Below are positions 38,103-50,500 of a stretch of 64,000 bases of DNA, piece after piece. The notes under the pieces are model-generated. The model was not told where the DNA came from. It worked only from the letters and a program-made list of their open reading frames with translations, and did not search any database. This stretch comes from Embiotoca jacksoni. Lineage: Eukaryota > Chordata > Actinopteri > Embiotocidae. Within the stretch, counting starts at the first letter, position 1. The number at the start of each line of letters is the position of its first letter. A program made the translations under genes and the position numbers. The DNA is taken from NCBI GenBank assembly GCA_022577435.1, contig JAKOON010000023.1, forward strand, positions 4,498,001 to 4,562,000, in the 5' to 3' direction.

Positions 38103-39209
38103 CAGATGACAACATACTAAATGTTCACTGAAGTTGAAACATTTTTGTCAGCGTGTCTTTGCTTTATACACTTCTCGTTTGGGTGACGTGGGGTAAAGAA
38201 TATCTTTTGTAAAGTTTTCATAGCACAACATCACTACATATACTGATATAGTTACACTGATCAAAATTGTATGGAGAAACTCACTTTAGGTGAAATAAAC
38301 AGACTATCCAGTGACATAAATATTTAAGCCAAGAGTATGTCATCACATTCAAGCTCAATCCAGACAATTCAATATTCCCATAAATGTTTGCTGATTTTTA
38401 AAAACATTTTTTTGACCTTACTGATCATAGCCTCACAAAATTTCAGCTGTCCCGTTTTTATTTCACCCATCTTTGCTTTGACGATCCTAAAATGAGTCTT
38501 TAATTTATTTACCTTTGTTTCTCCACTGTAGTCATACCACCTCTAAATTTCACTTCACGTTGTTAATTCCAACTATAGGGCAGCATTCAGAATGTTTACC
38601 ATTGAGTGGTTTGTAGTAGGTTTTCTTCTAGTGGGTGGGCTGCAGCAAATAGAAAATGCGGAGTGGCTGGATGCGGAGTGATTACAGATTGCTTTGAATA
38701 AGAAGTGGAATCGCTCCTACTGCACTCAGCTCACATTGTGCAAAAGCTAAGTTGAACATCTTATCTGCTTTAGAGTTAAACAATTTTCAGGTGTTGCATC
38801 AAAAAACAACAACAGTAGTTGGTGGATAAAATGTAAAGCACCCTGGGCATAAAAACAAAATACTAAGAAAGAGATGCAGTTTTGTAAATATTTATCAGAA
38901 TTGATCGCAAATGAAGTATACATTAACACAGAAGCTTTTGATCAAGCTACATTCTACCTCAATTCTTGTAGACACTACACCCAATTTGTTCTGAATCTTA
39001 GAGCTAAATTAAACATGTTTAAAACATGTATGGACATCTAGATATCTCAGTGAAATACCTTTATGTATTTTCCTTTTCTCTGTCCACTAATTGAACACCT
39101 GCAAATATAGATTCAAATTGGGTACAAGTCAGCGGTTTCCCTCTTTATCATGTTTTGGTTACCGGACTTACAGCACTTACAATGATCTGATCTTTCTTAT
39201 TATTTTAGA

Positions 39210-39397
39210 ATGTCATCAGAGGATAAGACTGTGGAACCCTCTGACCAGGGACCCTCACCGCCCTCCAGCACTGTAGGGGCCACGTCCACAGGAAGCCCTG
39301 CCCAGGCAGACAAGCGACCACGTGGCAGGCCGCGCAAGGATGCTGCTGCCATCCTACCCCAGGCACCACCCTTACCCACGTCTAAGAACAGAAAGAA
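39210..39397 (+). CDS. kmt2c: kmt2c coding exon 1: start codon and AT-hook
   Basis: The exon begins at 39209 (one UTR base, then ATG). It encodes residues 1-62 plus two bases: an acidic Ser/Pro-rich start (MSSEDKTVEP), then DKRPRGRPRKD, a canonical AT-hook expected to bind the AT minor groove, with its core at 39315-39338. The donor is AA|GTAGGT. The frame read through would stop at 39399, so splicing is required; codon 63 (AAG) is completed by the next exon. Confidence 0.95.
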
Positions 39398-41260
39398 GTA
39401 GGTTTTTACCCCTGACAATTCAAAGAAATTATTGCTATCGCTTGAATTGACGGTAGCAATTTTATGGTGCCGCTAATATAATGTAGAATTTGAATTAGAT
39501 TACTTCTTAAGATCAGCAAAGGTCTCGCGGTCAAGTGGCAGGTCCATTACACTTTGTTCACACCACTGGGAGTGTCGACAGGGTGATAAGGAAATGACAG
39601 TGGTGCATCTGACCCATCGATGGCACAGTCATGTGGATTCGTGACACTCCCTTTGACACGTGAAAGTTGTAACCTTTTAAATATTCTCAGTTTAGAGTAA
39701 AAGGATGCAGAACCTGGTGCATAAACCAGAATGAAATCACAGACAGATATTGACAAATATTGTGACAAACAAACAGTTCTGGTCAGTTGTTCAGATATCA
39801 ATCTAAATCAGTGGATGGGACGATCTTGCTTTCCATTGCGGTGTTTGTCCTCTATACCCTATCTGTTGTCAATTTGAAAATTCCATCATGTGTTACTACT
39901 TATTGAATCCCTCTGTAAGCAAACTGAGTCATGATGCCTGCCTGGTTATGAGGCAGCACCAAAAGCTTACCATGCAATCTGGAAACTACCAAAAGAAGTT
40001 ATCTTTTTATAAATGGAAAACATGCCCTCAGTCTTCTAAATATCTCAAAATGAATGTAACCTAGATTATTGTACAGTATATGGCATATTTAATTTGTTCT
40101 AAAACTACAGAATATTTTGGGGGGGTTTATAGCATCACTGAAAACGTTGCTTCTTCAAACCTACTGATGAAGTGGCAGTTTAGCTAGCAGCAGATATTTG
40201 AATAAAGGCTGTGGTTTGAGTGATTCAAAATCTTTGTCATATAAGTGCTTTAGCAGCATGATTTCAGGTAATTCCAGCGCAGATAGTTCTTATGGAGCAC
40301 TGTACTCCGTGCATTGCCCCTCTGTGACTTGCATAACAACATACAATGCAGTTTAGAGCTGCTATGCAAAATAATGCCTGTGAGGTTCTTAAATCTCTCC
40401 TTAGTCTGTCCTCTCAATCAATCTTAATACTCTGCTCCCAATGGATCGTTTAATCTGCAAGCATCCAGACGATGTGTTAATGCCACAGTGGAAGGATGAC
40501 CCGGGACAGACTTGAATTGCTTCATGTTGACGAACCATCAGCAGAAATGTGCTCAGTTTATTTATGTTGTTGTAATTACCAATGTCATCATGGTCAGAAT
40601 CAAGATTGCACTTGCTCATATCATCGAACATATTTGATAAAGCTACCGATTAGGCAGCTGATTATCACAGTTATTTAGCTGATAATTCACAATGACATAT
40701 CCCATCTCATATTTCATTGAATTAAATCCAAAGCACCTCCAGCAGAGTTCAGTTCATAAAACCTCGTTCTCCACCAACACACTGATCAGAGCTTTGTGGG
40801 CTTTCAGCCAATTCAGTCTCCCTAATTTCTAAAAACACAATTGGTCATAAAAACTATAGACTAAATATGGGAGCTGATCCTCTGGGTTAAAACTACAATT
40901 TTTTTTTAGTTTATAAACTATAATAACTATAATAATGTTGATACATTGTGCCCAATCACAGAGCTGTGAATTATCCTCTTCAAATAATCCTCTATTTCGA
41001 CCAATCAGCTTCCTTCTCTTTACTATTAATATTAAAATGTCCAGTGTTAAAAAAAGGCAATTTGCTTGTGACAAAGGAAGATGTGTCAGAAATTGTTCTT
41101 TTACACCTGGTTATTGGAATTTACTAGATTTGCCCACGCTCCATCTGTTAGTGAGTCCATTTCAGAGCAGCATGATCCGTGTCAGGTTTTCCAGGCAGCA
41201 CCCTGTGAGCTGGGACTACTTACCAAAGCATTATTTTCACCTTTTTTTTTTTTCTTTTTT

Positions 41261-41310
<50 letters not shown>

Positions 41311-41325
41311 TCTCTCTGTGGTGGG

Positions 41326-41360
<35 letters not shown>

Positions 41361-41505
41361 AAGGGGGGGGTAAGTTGTGCAGGGTATGGGGTTGAATGTT
41401 AGTCTTGAGCATTTGTCAGTGAAATAACGGGCTGTCTGAATGCTGAAATTTGATGCCTGAATGTTGTGTAGCAGTCTCTGTGAAGACGTCACCACCGCGT
41501 CGTCT

Positions 41506-41540
<35 letters not shown>

Positions 41541-44500
41541 ACACACACTAGATTGTGATCATAGATGAAAATTTCACACAGCTAATTTCTGCATTCGGAT
41601 TTGCTTCCTGCAGTCTGAAACCCACTTAAGTGTAATTTGCTCTAAACGTGTTTGGTATGAACTTGAAAAGAAAAGCCTGTGAGATAGAAGGTGTGGAATT
41701 TACCAGATTTAAGCACGATATATGGCCTATCGCTTGTTGCTCTGCTATAGCTGTAAAGATGCTTAGCTGGGTCTTCATGGATATTTGTTTAGCTTTACAT
41801 GTATTCTTGTCAGGCTGATCAAGTATAGTTTCGAATATGTATGTAATTTCAGTTGTCTGATTTTTTTTTTTTTACTTGGTCCTATTTGTACAAGCTCCTT
41901 GTCTCATAAATAGTAGTACATTAACAAGTACTTCAATGGATAATAAGAAATGTAATCACAGTTAATTTGGACCATTTTAGACAAATGTTTAACAAATTAA
42001 TAGACTATATTTTGGTCAGGTATCCTTTAAAATTCTGTTTGTCAGTGCAGTGCAGATGTTGCAGTTTATTTTCTAATCTCACAATCAGCCTTCAATTACA
42101 ATTATTATTCTTGGAAAAGATATTGTTCCTCATGACAGTATAAATTTAGATTAGGGCTACAGCTAACAGTTATTTGCATTATTGACTCACCTGTAAATTA
42201 AGCTGCTATCTCAATGCATCTAATAGTTGTCTAATCATAGTTGTGTCTATAAAATGTCATTAAATAGTGAAACAAAATGTGTAGCAGGTTTTGCTTGACT
42301 AAGTCCAAACCCCAGATTTATTAAGTGTACTATTATATCTGACAAGGAAAAGCATCAGGTAACTACATTCGAGAAACTGAAAACTGGAAATGTATGACAT
42401 TTTTTGTTGTTGATTAATTTTCTGTCAATGGACTAATCAATTTATTGACTAATCCTTTCAGCTCGTTTTAAGATTCTGCCATGTAGAAATCGCATTGTGA
42501 TCCCAAACGGCACAAAATAGCACATCCGCGGCCCGTTAATGTGTCAGAGCAGTTGTCTTTTAAAATTAGGTTGTTTCCACCCGATTAAGATAGTAATGTT
42601 TGAGTCAAGCTTACAGGTAATTATGTTTTTAGCTGAGGTTTGCCAGAGGCCTCTTCTGTCATTTTTGTGTTTTAGGTTTGTTCCCTATGGAAGTCATTTA
42701 GAGGGAGGGGTTGATTTGGCGTCCAGCCATTTCGCTCTCCAGTGGCACCGAAAATTACCCCTCCCACCCCCCACCTTCCTCCCTCACTTCCAACCCCCTG
42801 TATTCCCCTGAGTACCCCAGAGACACGCTGCTCTCATTTGAGCTGTGTTTGCCCTCCTCACTTAGCATGCTAACAGATGATGTTGCTCTTTAATTTGTAA
42901 CCATGACAATTATCCCCTCCACATGCCGCCTCCAAGATTAGGTTAACCGAGCTCCCATTGGAGGATGCTGACACTGACAGATCTTTCCATACTGTATGAA
43001 AAAGAGGGGTGTATGTGTTGACGTATGTGCGCATCTGCATAAGCTGGCACACAGGCATGTGGTTGGAAATGTACATGGTTGTCTGGTTTGCTGACGGGGC
43101 ACATTCAGTGAGATATGAAAAGGGTTGCACTTTGTTTGTAGTGGCGGAAAAAAAATAAAAATCTGTCTTCAGTATATATGACATCTTTAAAGATTTGAGA
43201 CGGGAAATAGAGAAAAGGCTAAGAGGAGATTTAACATGGCACTCCAGAGAGAACGAGCACATCTTGAAAACGAGCTGTGACGAGATTTATTTTGGGGGAA
43301 ACTTGGGCAATCCAATACTTGAAACAATGGAGAGAAATGGTGAGGGTCTTTAACGAGAGTGTAATTGTATTGACCAAATGAGTGGGTCGGAACATTTCTG
43401 AAATGGCAAAGCTTGTGCCGAGACCTTTGCCTCAATAATGTCTTGACAAAATAACAAAAGTTTTACTTCAACTATCAAGACAAATTGCAGCACAGCAATA
43501 AATTGTTGCTTATAATCTCAACTAGACCCTTCTGAAAATGATCGTTGAATACAATAGGGCTGTATGAGACAAAAAATGTGAGTATTTGTGTTCGCCACCA
43601 CTAGCGGGGTCTCTCATTACTCCCTTCCGCCCAACCCCACCGAATGGAAACGTCAGTTGTCAAAGTAGACTGCTAGGTGTGCGCCGGTTTGCCGTACGAG
43701 TACGTGCGGAGGCTGGTGCGGGGTCCCTGCCCAGTGACACCTGGCCTCGGCCCTCCACTTGGAACCTTAAACTCAGTGTGTGGAAACAACTGCTTGAATG
43801 GAGCAATCTTAGTCAGTTATTTGACAACTGTTTTCAGGGCACACTCTTAGAATAGGATGACTTATTTTCCATTAGCCAGTAGGAAATTAAGTAGAGCACT
43901 GACCTTTGCGCACACTTGTTTTCCTGAAAACATCACCTTTTTACTCATGTACATGCATATAATTACTGTAAGTGTGTTTAGCAAAGGCAAAATATGCTTT
44001 ATTTTTTTAAATCCAAGTGCCGTAAGTACACGCAAATCGGCTACAGCGGCTTGTTATCAACAGAGTAGCGGTGATTTCATAAGATAATGACATGTTGTAG
44101 CTTGGTTGTTTATATTTTTGGGTGACATGTCTGTGCATTCAGAGATTCATTTTAGTAATCTATGGTCATTCTCTTCCTTTGACAGTCATTAAAAACAGTA
44201 AAGCCGTTATTGTACATATTCATGCATTTTGATTTGCTATAACCCTGTCACTCTACATGGGCACATCCATTTATTTGTAGAAGATCCACTTTATTTTAAT
44301 CCCCACCGTGTTTATCTGAGTTTTGTTTTTTAGCTGAAATATCCAGATTGGCCTCCTTCATCTTTAAAGCCTGTGTACTACCAGTCTGTATTGCACACCC
44401 CGCCACTTACCACCCTTCCGCCTTGCCCAGCGGCTTGAGTGCCTCCATTAAAAATCAGTGACAGCTGTGACTATATTTAACTAATTCATGACTGCACTGC

Positions 44501-47500
44501 CACTCCCCCCTCCTGAGGCAAACTCAGGCAGTTTCCCTTGTCTCATTCCTTTTCACTTCCTCTGTTTATTTGTTTGTCTTTTTTCCTCACTCTAGGGGTC
44601 GCACTAGAGGGAGGGTTGTTGTGGATGAAGAGGACAGCATGGATGGGACTGAGATAACAGAGTCCATAGACCCTCAGGACACAGGTGAGACTTTGCAATC
44701 CTCGTTTTCATCCCTTATGTACATATTGGTTATATTGGGAGTGAAATAAGACTTGAACTTGCACATCCAGGTATCATCATTCAGAGAGCTTCAGAGAGTA
44801 TTTCACTAAAGGTAGAGGAGTCTCCCTCTCCTGAAGAAGGGTGGATGAGAGATTTTTCTTAGCACCCCATGCCTCTTCTTCAGGACTATAATTGAAAGGG
44901 TTTAGCTTGAGCTGTGAAGCTGCAGTGGGTGTGTATTTTTTTTTTCCTCCCTGTACTGCTTCCATCTCTCCTCCTGCTCTGAGATTGGCATTGAGTTGCA
45001 GTGGGAAAGAGCCCAAGGCTAATGCCCTCTAAAAGCTTTTTAAAATCCCATCAGTCTCTCCAGACCCATTTATGTGCTTTTTTATGTGTGTACATCACAT
45101 CATGTGACCATGCCTCCCATTCTCATACATATCAGTGCTGACCTGGTGCTGTGCTGGTGATGTTGGGAAATGTGAACCTGCCAATGGGTTGCCTTACTTT
45201 TTAGTATTTTACATGAGACCAGCAATGAGCAAGGTTTAGGAGTTTTAAACATTAAACATATGTCTTTTTAATTAGGTTATGAAAGAACCAATGATGCACT
45301 TTGCCTTCTCAGTCTGCTCCCTTGTCCATTTCAAACTCAGTGGTTCCTTCGGTGGCTCTCTGCCTCCAGGCCGTTGGCAAAATGAAATCTGTAACTTCTA
45401 CATCTGTGTCCTTAAAGTGATACAGTATATGTGGAGCTGAGGTCAAGTAGATTATATTGCCCTGTGTTAGTCGTGTCTGTTATGTGACACCTCTACCTTG
45501 TCACTGTTCGGAAACACATCAAAGCATTTACTGCAGCACATTTCTCTTGCAAAGGTAAATATAATCACATATGAAATAATTGCTGTCTCATAAAAACAAA
45601 AATTATGTACAAATTCTCACACCTCAATCTTACACAATGACTGTAACACGTCTTCCACAGGAGCACTCAGTTATTAGGAGGTAATTAGCTTAAATTTGTC
45701 CTTGTGTAATTCCATTGGATGACACAGAATCATTGCGTGTATTAGCCTAATTACTTGTCGATGAAATATTTGTAAAATATATACATGCTCCCAAATTATC
45801 AGTGAGAGGCGCTTTTGGTAGTTGTTTTATATGATTAGCATTGTGAATTGAGTCTCTTTTTTATTTTATTTTTTTTTAAATCAAAAGCACACATGGTGTC
45901 ATCAGAACTGAGTATTTTTATTTCAGGCAAAATACTTCCCATTAATATTAAACCCCACTTCTTGAGACATTTTGACGGTCGCGATTCTTGTTTTTTTTCC
46001 ATGCCTCCATTGTTTTTGCTATTCTGTACAAGAGCTTGATGTTCCCGGTGGGTTTATTATAATCAGTGCTTGAGCATATGGTCCCCATATTTTACCATCC
46101 ATCTTACGAATAAAGTCTGTGTTTTTGACCTGGAGGAAAAATGAGTAGAATGCAATCAACCTGCCCAATGACAGCTTGTGTCTGTCAGAAGCGATATGCT
46201 TATTGTACGGTCATAATTGGAAATGAATTGAAGAGCAAGCTAACGGCACGGAGTCCAAATTTGAACGGGCTGCAGCGCTCACTGATGCACCGGAGGAATG
46301 TAATGCTCGGTCATTTCTTTACTGACTAACTGAACATTTTATTTGTTTTGTGACCATCAGAAACACAAATCCAACCGGTGGAGACCGTGGAAGTGGTGAC
46401 CAATGAGGTGCCAGAGGAGGACAAACCCTCTTCCCCTCTGGCCCAGAGCCCTCCAGCCGAGAATTCAGCAGGACCATCTGTCCCAGCGAGTAGAGAAGTC
46501 AAAACCAGGTTACGAACACTAAATTTCCTCTGAACAACAGTAGTTTTACAAATAAAGAAACATTGTTTTTGTTTTTTTTAAAGTGTTTATATGAACGTGT
46601 ACGTCCTGAAGCACCATCATGCAGATCTGTATTTTTGCCCAGCCATGTGACATGCTATTTGCTGTGCTGTGTAAACATGCATGGACGGATTAAATGGGAG
46701 TCATCAGCTGGTAGAGGCAGCACTGTCTTCCCAGGTGCCACTTCGTTAAAGGTTGTAATCAATCTTCTGGCCTGTCTGTGCTATCGATGTTGGCGATGGA
46801 AGGGATCTTATTAACAGGGCCATCTCGTCGCTTAAAAATCTGATAAATATTTACTGCTCATTTTATTTCTCAACTTTCCAGCTCTTGGCTACTATTACTG
46901 GTTTTTTTTTGCTTCTTCACAACTCTGTCTCCAACATGGCTTTCTCACTTGAAATTTGGAACATTTTTATGTCCAGATATGCGTGTTAGGTGATGGTTTG
47001 TTTTCATGGGTCTTCAATGCAGAAAAATCCATGCAAAACTAATACCTTCATGTTTTTAAAGGCAAAGTTGTATGGTATTAATACAATAAATAAGAAAAAC
47101 ACAGCATTATAAATGGAAATATGCCCTCAATGAAAGAATATGTCTACCTCTTACCTTGTGACAAAGTGTCAGCCCTGCTTATTCGCCATTATGATTTTTG
47201 TAAGTTGTTTGGTTATAGCTTTGTGTGCTTTCTATGCATGCACCAGTGTGTGTACTGTTGCGTGATTGATTGCATGCATGCATGGAGACAGTGTGTCCAC
47301 TGGGCTCACAAATGCAGGCTCTGTGAGTTTCTATGTATGTCGCCACTCAGACATTCCCATTGCCAGAAGATGGAGGCCTTAATTCATGGTGACATGCATG
47401 GCACTGTATTAAGTCACAGTAGGTATTTATAATTAAACACCCCCCCCCCCCCCACCACCCATTTTCTTTGTTTCAGTGATCGTCTCTGTGCCTTCTGTTA

Positions 47501-50500
47501 CTGCGGTGGCCGTAGCCTTCTGGGTCAGGGGGATCTGCAAGTATTCAGCACCACGTCTCAGCTTGAAGCACTCTTCAGCCACAAGGGTGAAGGGGGCTCG
47601 ACAAGTGATAGCAGTGATGGTGATAAAACCACTCAGCAAAAAATGGCCGGAGAGACCACCTCAGGACAGAAGGAAAAGAAAAAGTAAGTAGGCCTGGCTC
47701 AAACTGTTTCGCAAATTGTTTGGCTGTCAGTGTTGGTCAGGAGGGTAAAGTAATCTGTGATGTGTCCATGTAATAAGTTAATGAGCTGCAACAAGTCAAA
47801 ATTAGCTTACAGCCTCACGTCAGTGTTTTTGTTGTGAGCCTCTGTGCACCGACAGTGCTGCGAAATCTTAAATTGAACAACTTTTACTTTGGTCTTTTGT
47901 GAAATATTTGTGAAATTGGGTCCAAAATGTGTTTATTTTTGACAAAATCAACCTATATCCCTTCCCAGAAAAGAATTTTCATACTGAGCATATTTTCCTA
48001 ATAAAATAAAGGAGTCGGTGTTGGTTAATATGTGGACACACTTCTACAGACATGCATATGCTAAGTCATACAAACTGTCAAGTCTCCCAGGGCCAAGGGA
48101 TGCCACATCAGGTGAAGGGTTCACTAGAGCCTTGTTTTTGTGTCAGTATATGGGCCCACACATGCGTGCACACTGTGCCAACAAAAGACTCTCCTCGGAC
48201 TCTTTTGGACAGTTGCCTAATTTGTTTTGGTCCTTTGAAACCAATTGGATGTCTCTCTGGGTTCCTCGTATCGTAATGGATAGAGAGAACAGTATGGGTC
48301 TGGCAGCGTGCCAAGCCAACCAGTAGCTGGTGTGTTGTCCGTGTGATTGGTCATTGAGGCCAGCCCTCAGTTGTGCCACACAGAGGCAGAGGAGGGAGCA
48401 CAGGGCAGAAGGAGAAATTATGTATTGATTTGTTAGAGGAGCAGCTATGGTGGACAGAGACTGTGGACATGTGAGGAGGTGGGAGAAAACCATTTCATAA
48501 TTGGTAATAAAACTCGGACTGTGAACAGTAAGCTGTCAAGGCTGTTTGTCATGCGTGTGCCATCACGTTTCCAGAAACCAGTCTCTTGATTTTGGCCATT
48601 GGTTTGTTTACTGGAACCTAGGTCCTTTTAAAATGCTAATGCTCCCTCTTTGCGTTTTCTGCATGCTATGCTGCTTACTAGTTCAAGCCAGGGACTCTGA
48701 GAAACACATCCTTTTCAACAGATTTTATGAGACAGAACAGCCAGCCTCTTGTGCACATGCCAAACAAGATGGCCCTCTTCCTCCTCCTCCTCCTTCTCGT
48801 CTTCCTCCTCCTCCTCTTCTCCCCCTCCCCCACAGTTCTTTATTTGCTCTCTAACATTTTTCTCCCAGCTTTCTGTCTTCATTTCTCTGCTTTTGTAAAA
48901 ACTGCACATCGTCCTCGACCTTTATGTCTCTGTCCTTGATTCATTCATAAATTGATTCAGACTGTCCTTCTCTTGCATAGCACATCTTTTAGCTGTCCTC
49001 TCTTTTAAAGAAAACAAAAACAAAAACCTGTGCTGACTTTCTTCTTTGCAAACCTTATTTTTTGTTCCAGTGGGTCTGAAAGCTGCGAGGAAGAACCAGA
49101 CCCAGCCAGTCGATTTTGGGATGAGCTTTCTCATGTCGGCCTTCCACAAGATCTCAACGTCCAGTCTCTCTTCGAGTCAGGTAAGACTAAAATTCAAAAT
49201 CCTTTTCTCATTTTTACCAAACATTGATTGCACTAACATTTCTACATGAATATGACATCCAGAAATGCACTTTATGTCGATGCAGAATCTGTCAAAGATC
49301 TTTTTCATTCCAGTTCTTTGTCAATCACATCCGTTGCATCTTGTCATTTCAGGGCAATGCTGGGCACATCAGAGTTGTGCCTTGTGGTCCGACGGTGTTT
49401 GTGAGGGCGAGGGACAATCTCTGCTTAATGTGGACAGAGCCATTGACTCAGGGAGCACAAAGGTGAGTCAGGGGAGAACATCCTTGGACTAATGGGTGTT
49501 AACACCATCTTAATGTGCTGGGGCAGCAGGGAGGGACTGCTTCAGGGAGGCGCAGCAAAGCTGATGGATCAGACTGGCTGGTAAAGGTCGGCCTGGCAGC
49601 GTGGATCTCTCAGCTGTGAAATGGAAAAGGTCACGCCACTCAACAGGGCTGTGCTCTCATGGCAGCTTGGCTCCTAGCGGCAGCAGTGGTACTGCTCACA
49701 TCTCTCTGATTGTGTTTGCAGCCCATCGTTTGTGCAGCCCATCAGCAAGTCTGCCACTTGATCTCCAGAGTGGCTATTAAAGCACACTCATGGAACTGAG
49801 AGAAATAAGGGCTGGATGAGGTTTTGCCAGTGTGATCATCAGAGGGCTAAAACAGGGGTTTAAACAGACAGGGTCTTAATCCTGAACTGAAAACCCAGAT
49901 TTTCCAAAGAGACATTAAAGGATAAAGCACCGTCTTTACATAATTTAAGTCAGTCACTGATGGACATGATTTATAGTTGATTTCTGCTGCTGTTTAAGGT
50001 ATTTATTCATTTCAATTGCAGACAAAGAACATCTTGGGTATATTTTGAGATTTCTCTTCCTTTCTGCAGCACTGTGCATACTGTAAGCGCCTTGGAGCAT
50101 CCATTAAGTGCTGTGCTGAAGGATGTGCTCAACTCTACCATTACCCCTGTGCGGGGGCAGCTGGGACCTTTCAGGATATCACGAGTCTCTCACTCCTCTG
50201 CCCAGAACACATTGAATTGGCCATTCACAAAAGTAAGTCAAGTAGGTTTTGATACATTCGATATCAAATTTACAAAGTGGAAATGAGAAATTTTAATAAA
50301 TTACATTGTACCCACTGTACTTTCTGAAATAAGTATAATGTCTTTATTTTTTTCTGACCTGCCATTTCCTTTCATTTTCCTGCCCATAGTTGTAGATGAT
50401 GTAAACTGCGCACTATGCGATAGCCCAGGGGACCTACTGGACCAGCTCTTCTGCACCAGTTGTGGTCTACATTACCATGGGATGTGCCTGGACATGGCTG

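Larger units (their letters stand above)
32813..39208 (+). other. kmt2c intron 1 (6.4 kb), no coding sequence seen
   Basis: The intron lies between the 5' UTR donor and the acceptor immediately before the ATG. Its first 1.2 kb remains CpG-rich and holds poly-T and poly-A runs (33053-33069, 33489-33502, 33561-33578), a GGA tract and a GT repeat. Further in are relics of dispersed repeats at 34781-34863, 36277-36331, 36634-36765 and 37628-38102, and a (GT)n at 35257-35289. I see no open frame with protein-like conservation. First introns of developmental regulators often hold enhancers, but none can be recognised by eye here. Confidence 0.75.
39398..44595 (+). other. kmt2c intron 2 (5.2 kb)
   Basis: Non-coding. 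It holds a compound poly-T/(CT)n/(GT)n tract at 41242-41359, a second (GT)n at 41506-41540 that runs into ACACACAC, and an inverted-repeat transposon relic at 42152-42464. A pyrimidine/C-rich stretch lies around 42755-42810. No exon-like segment with fitting borders and phase was found. Confidence 0.8.
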
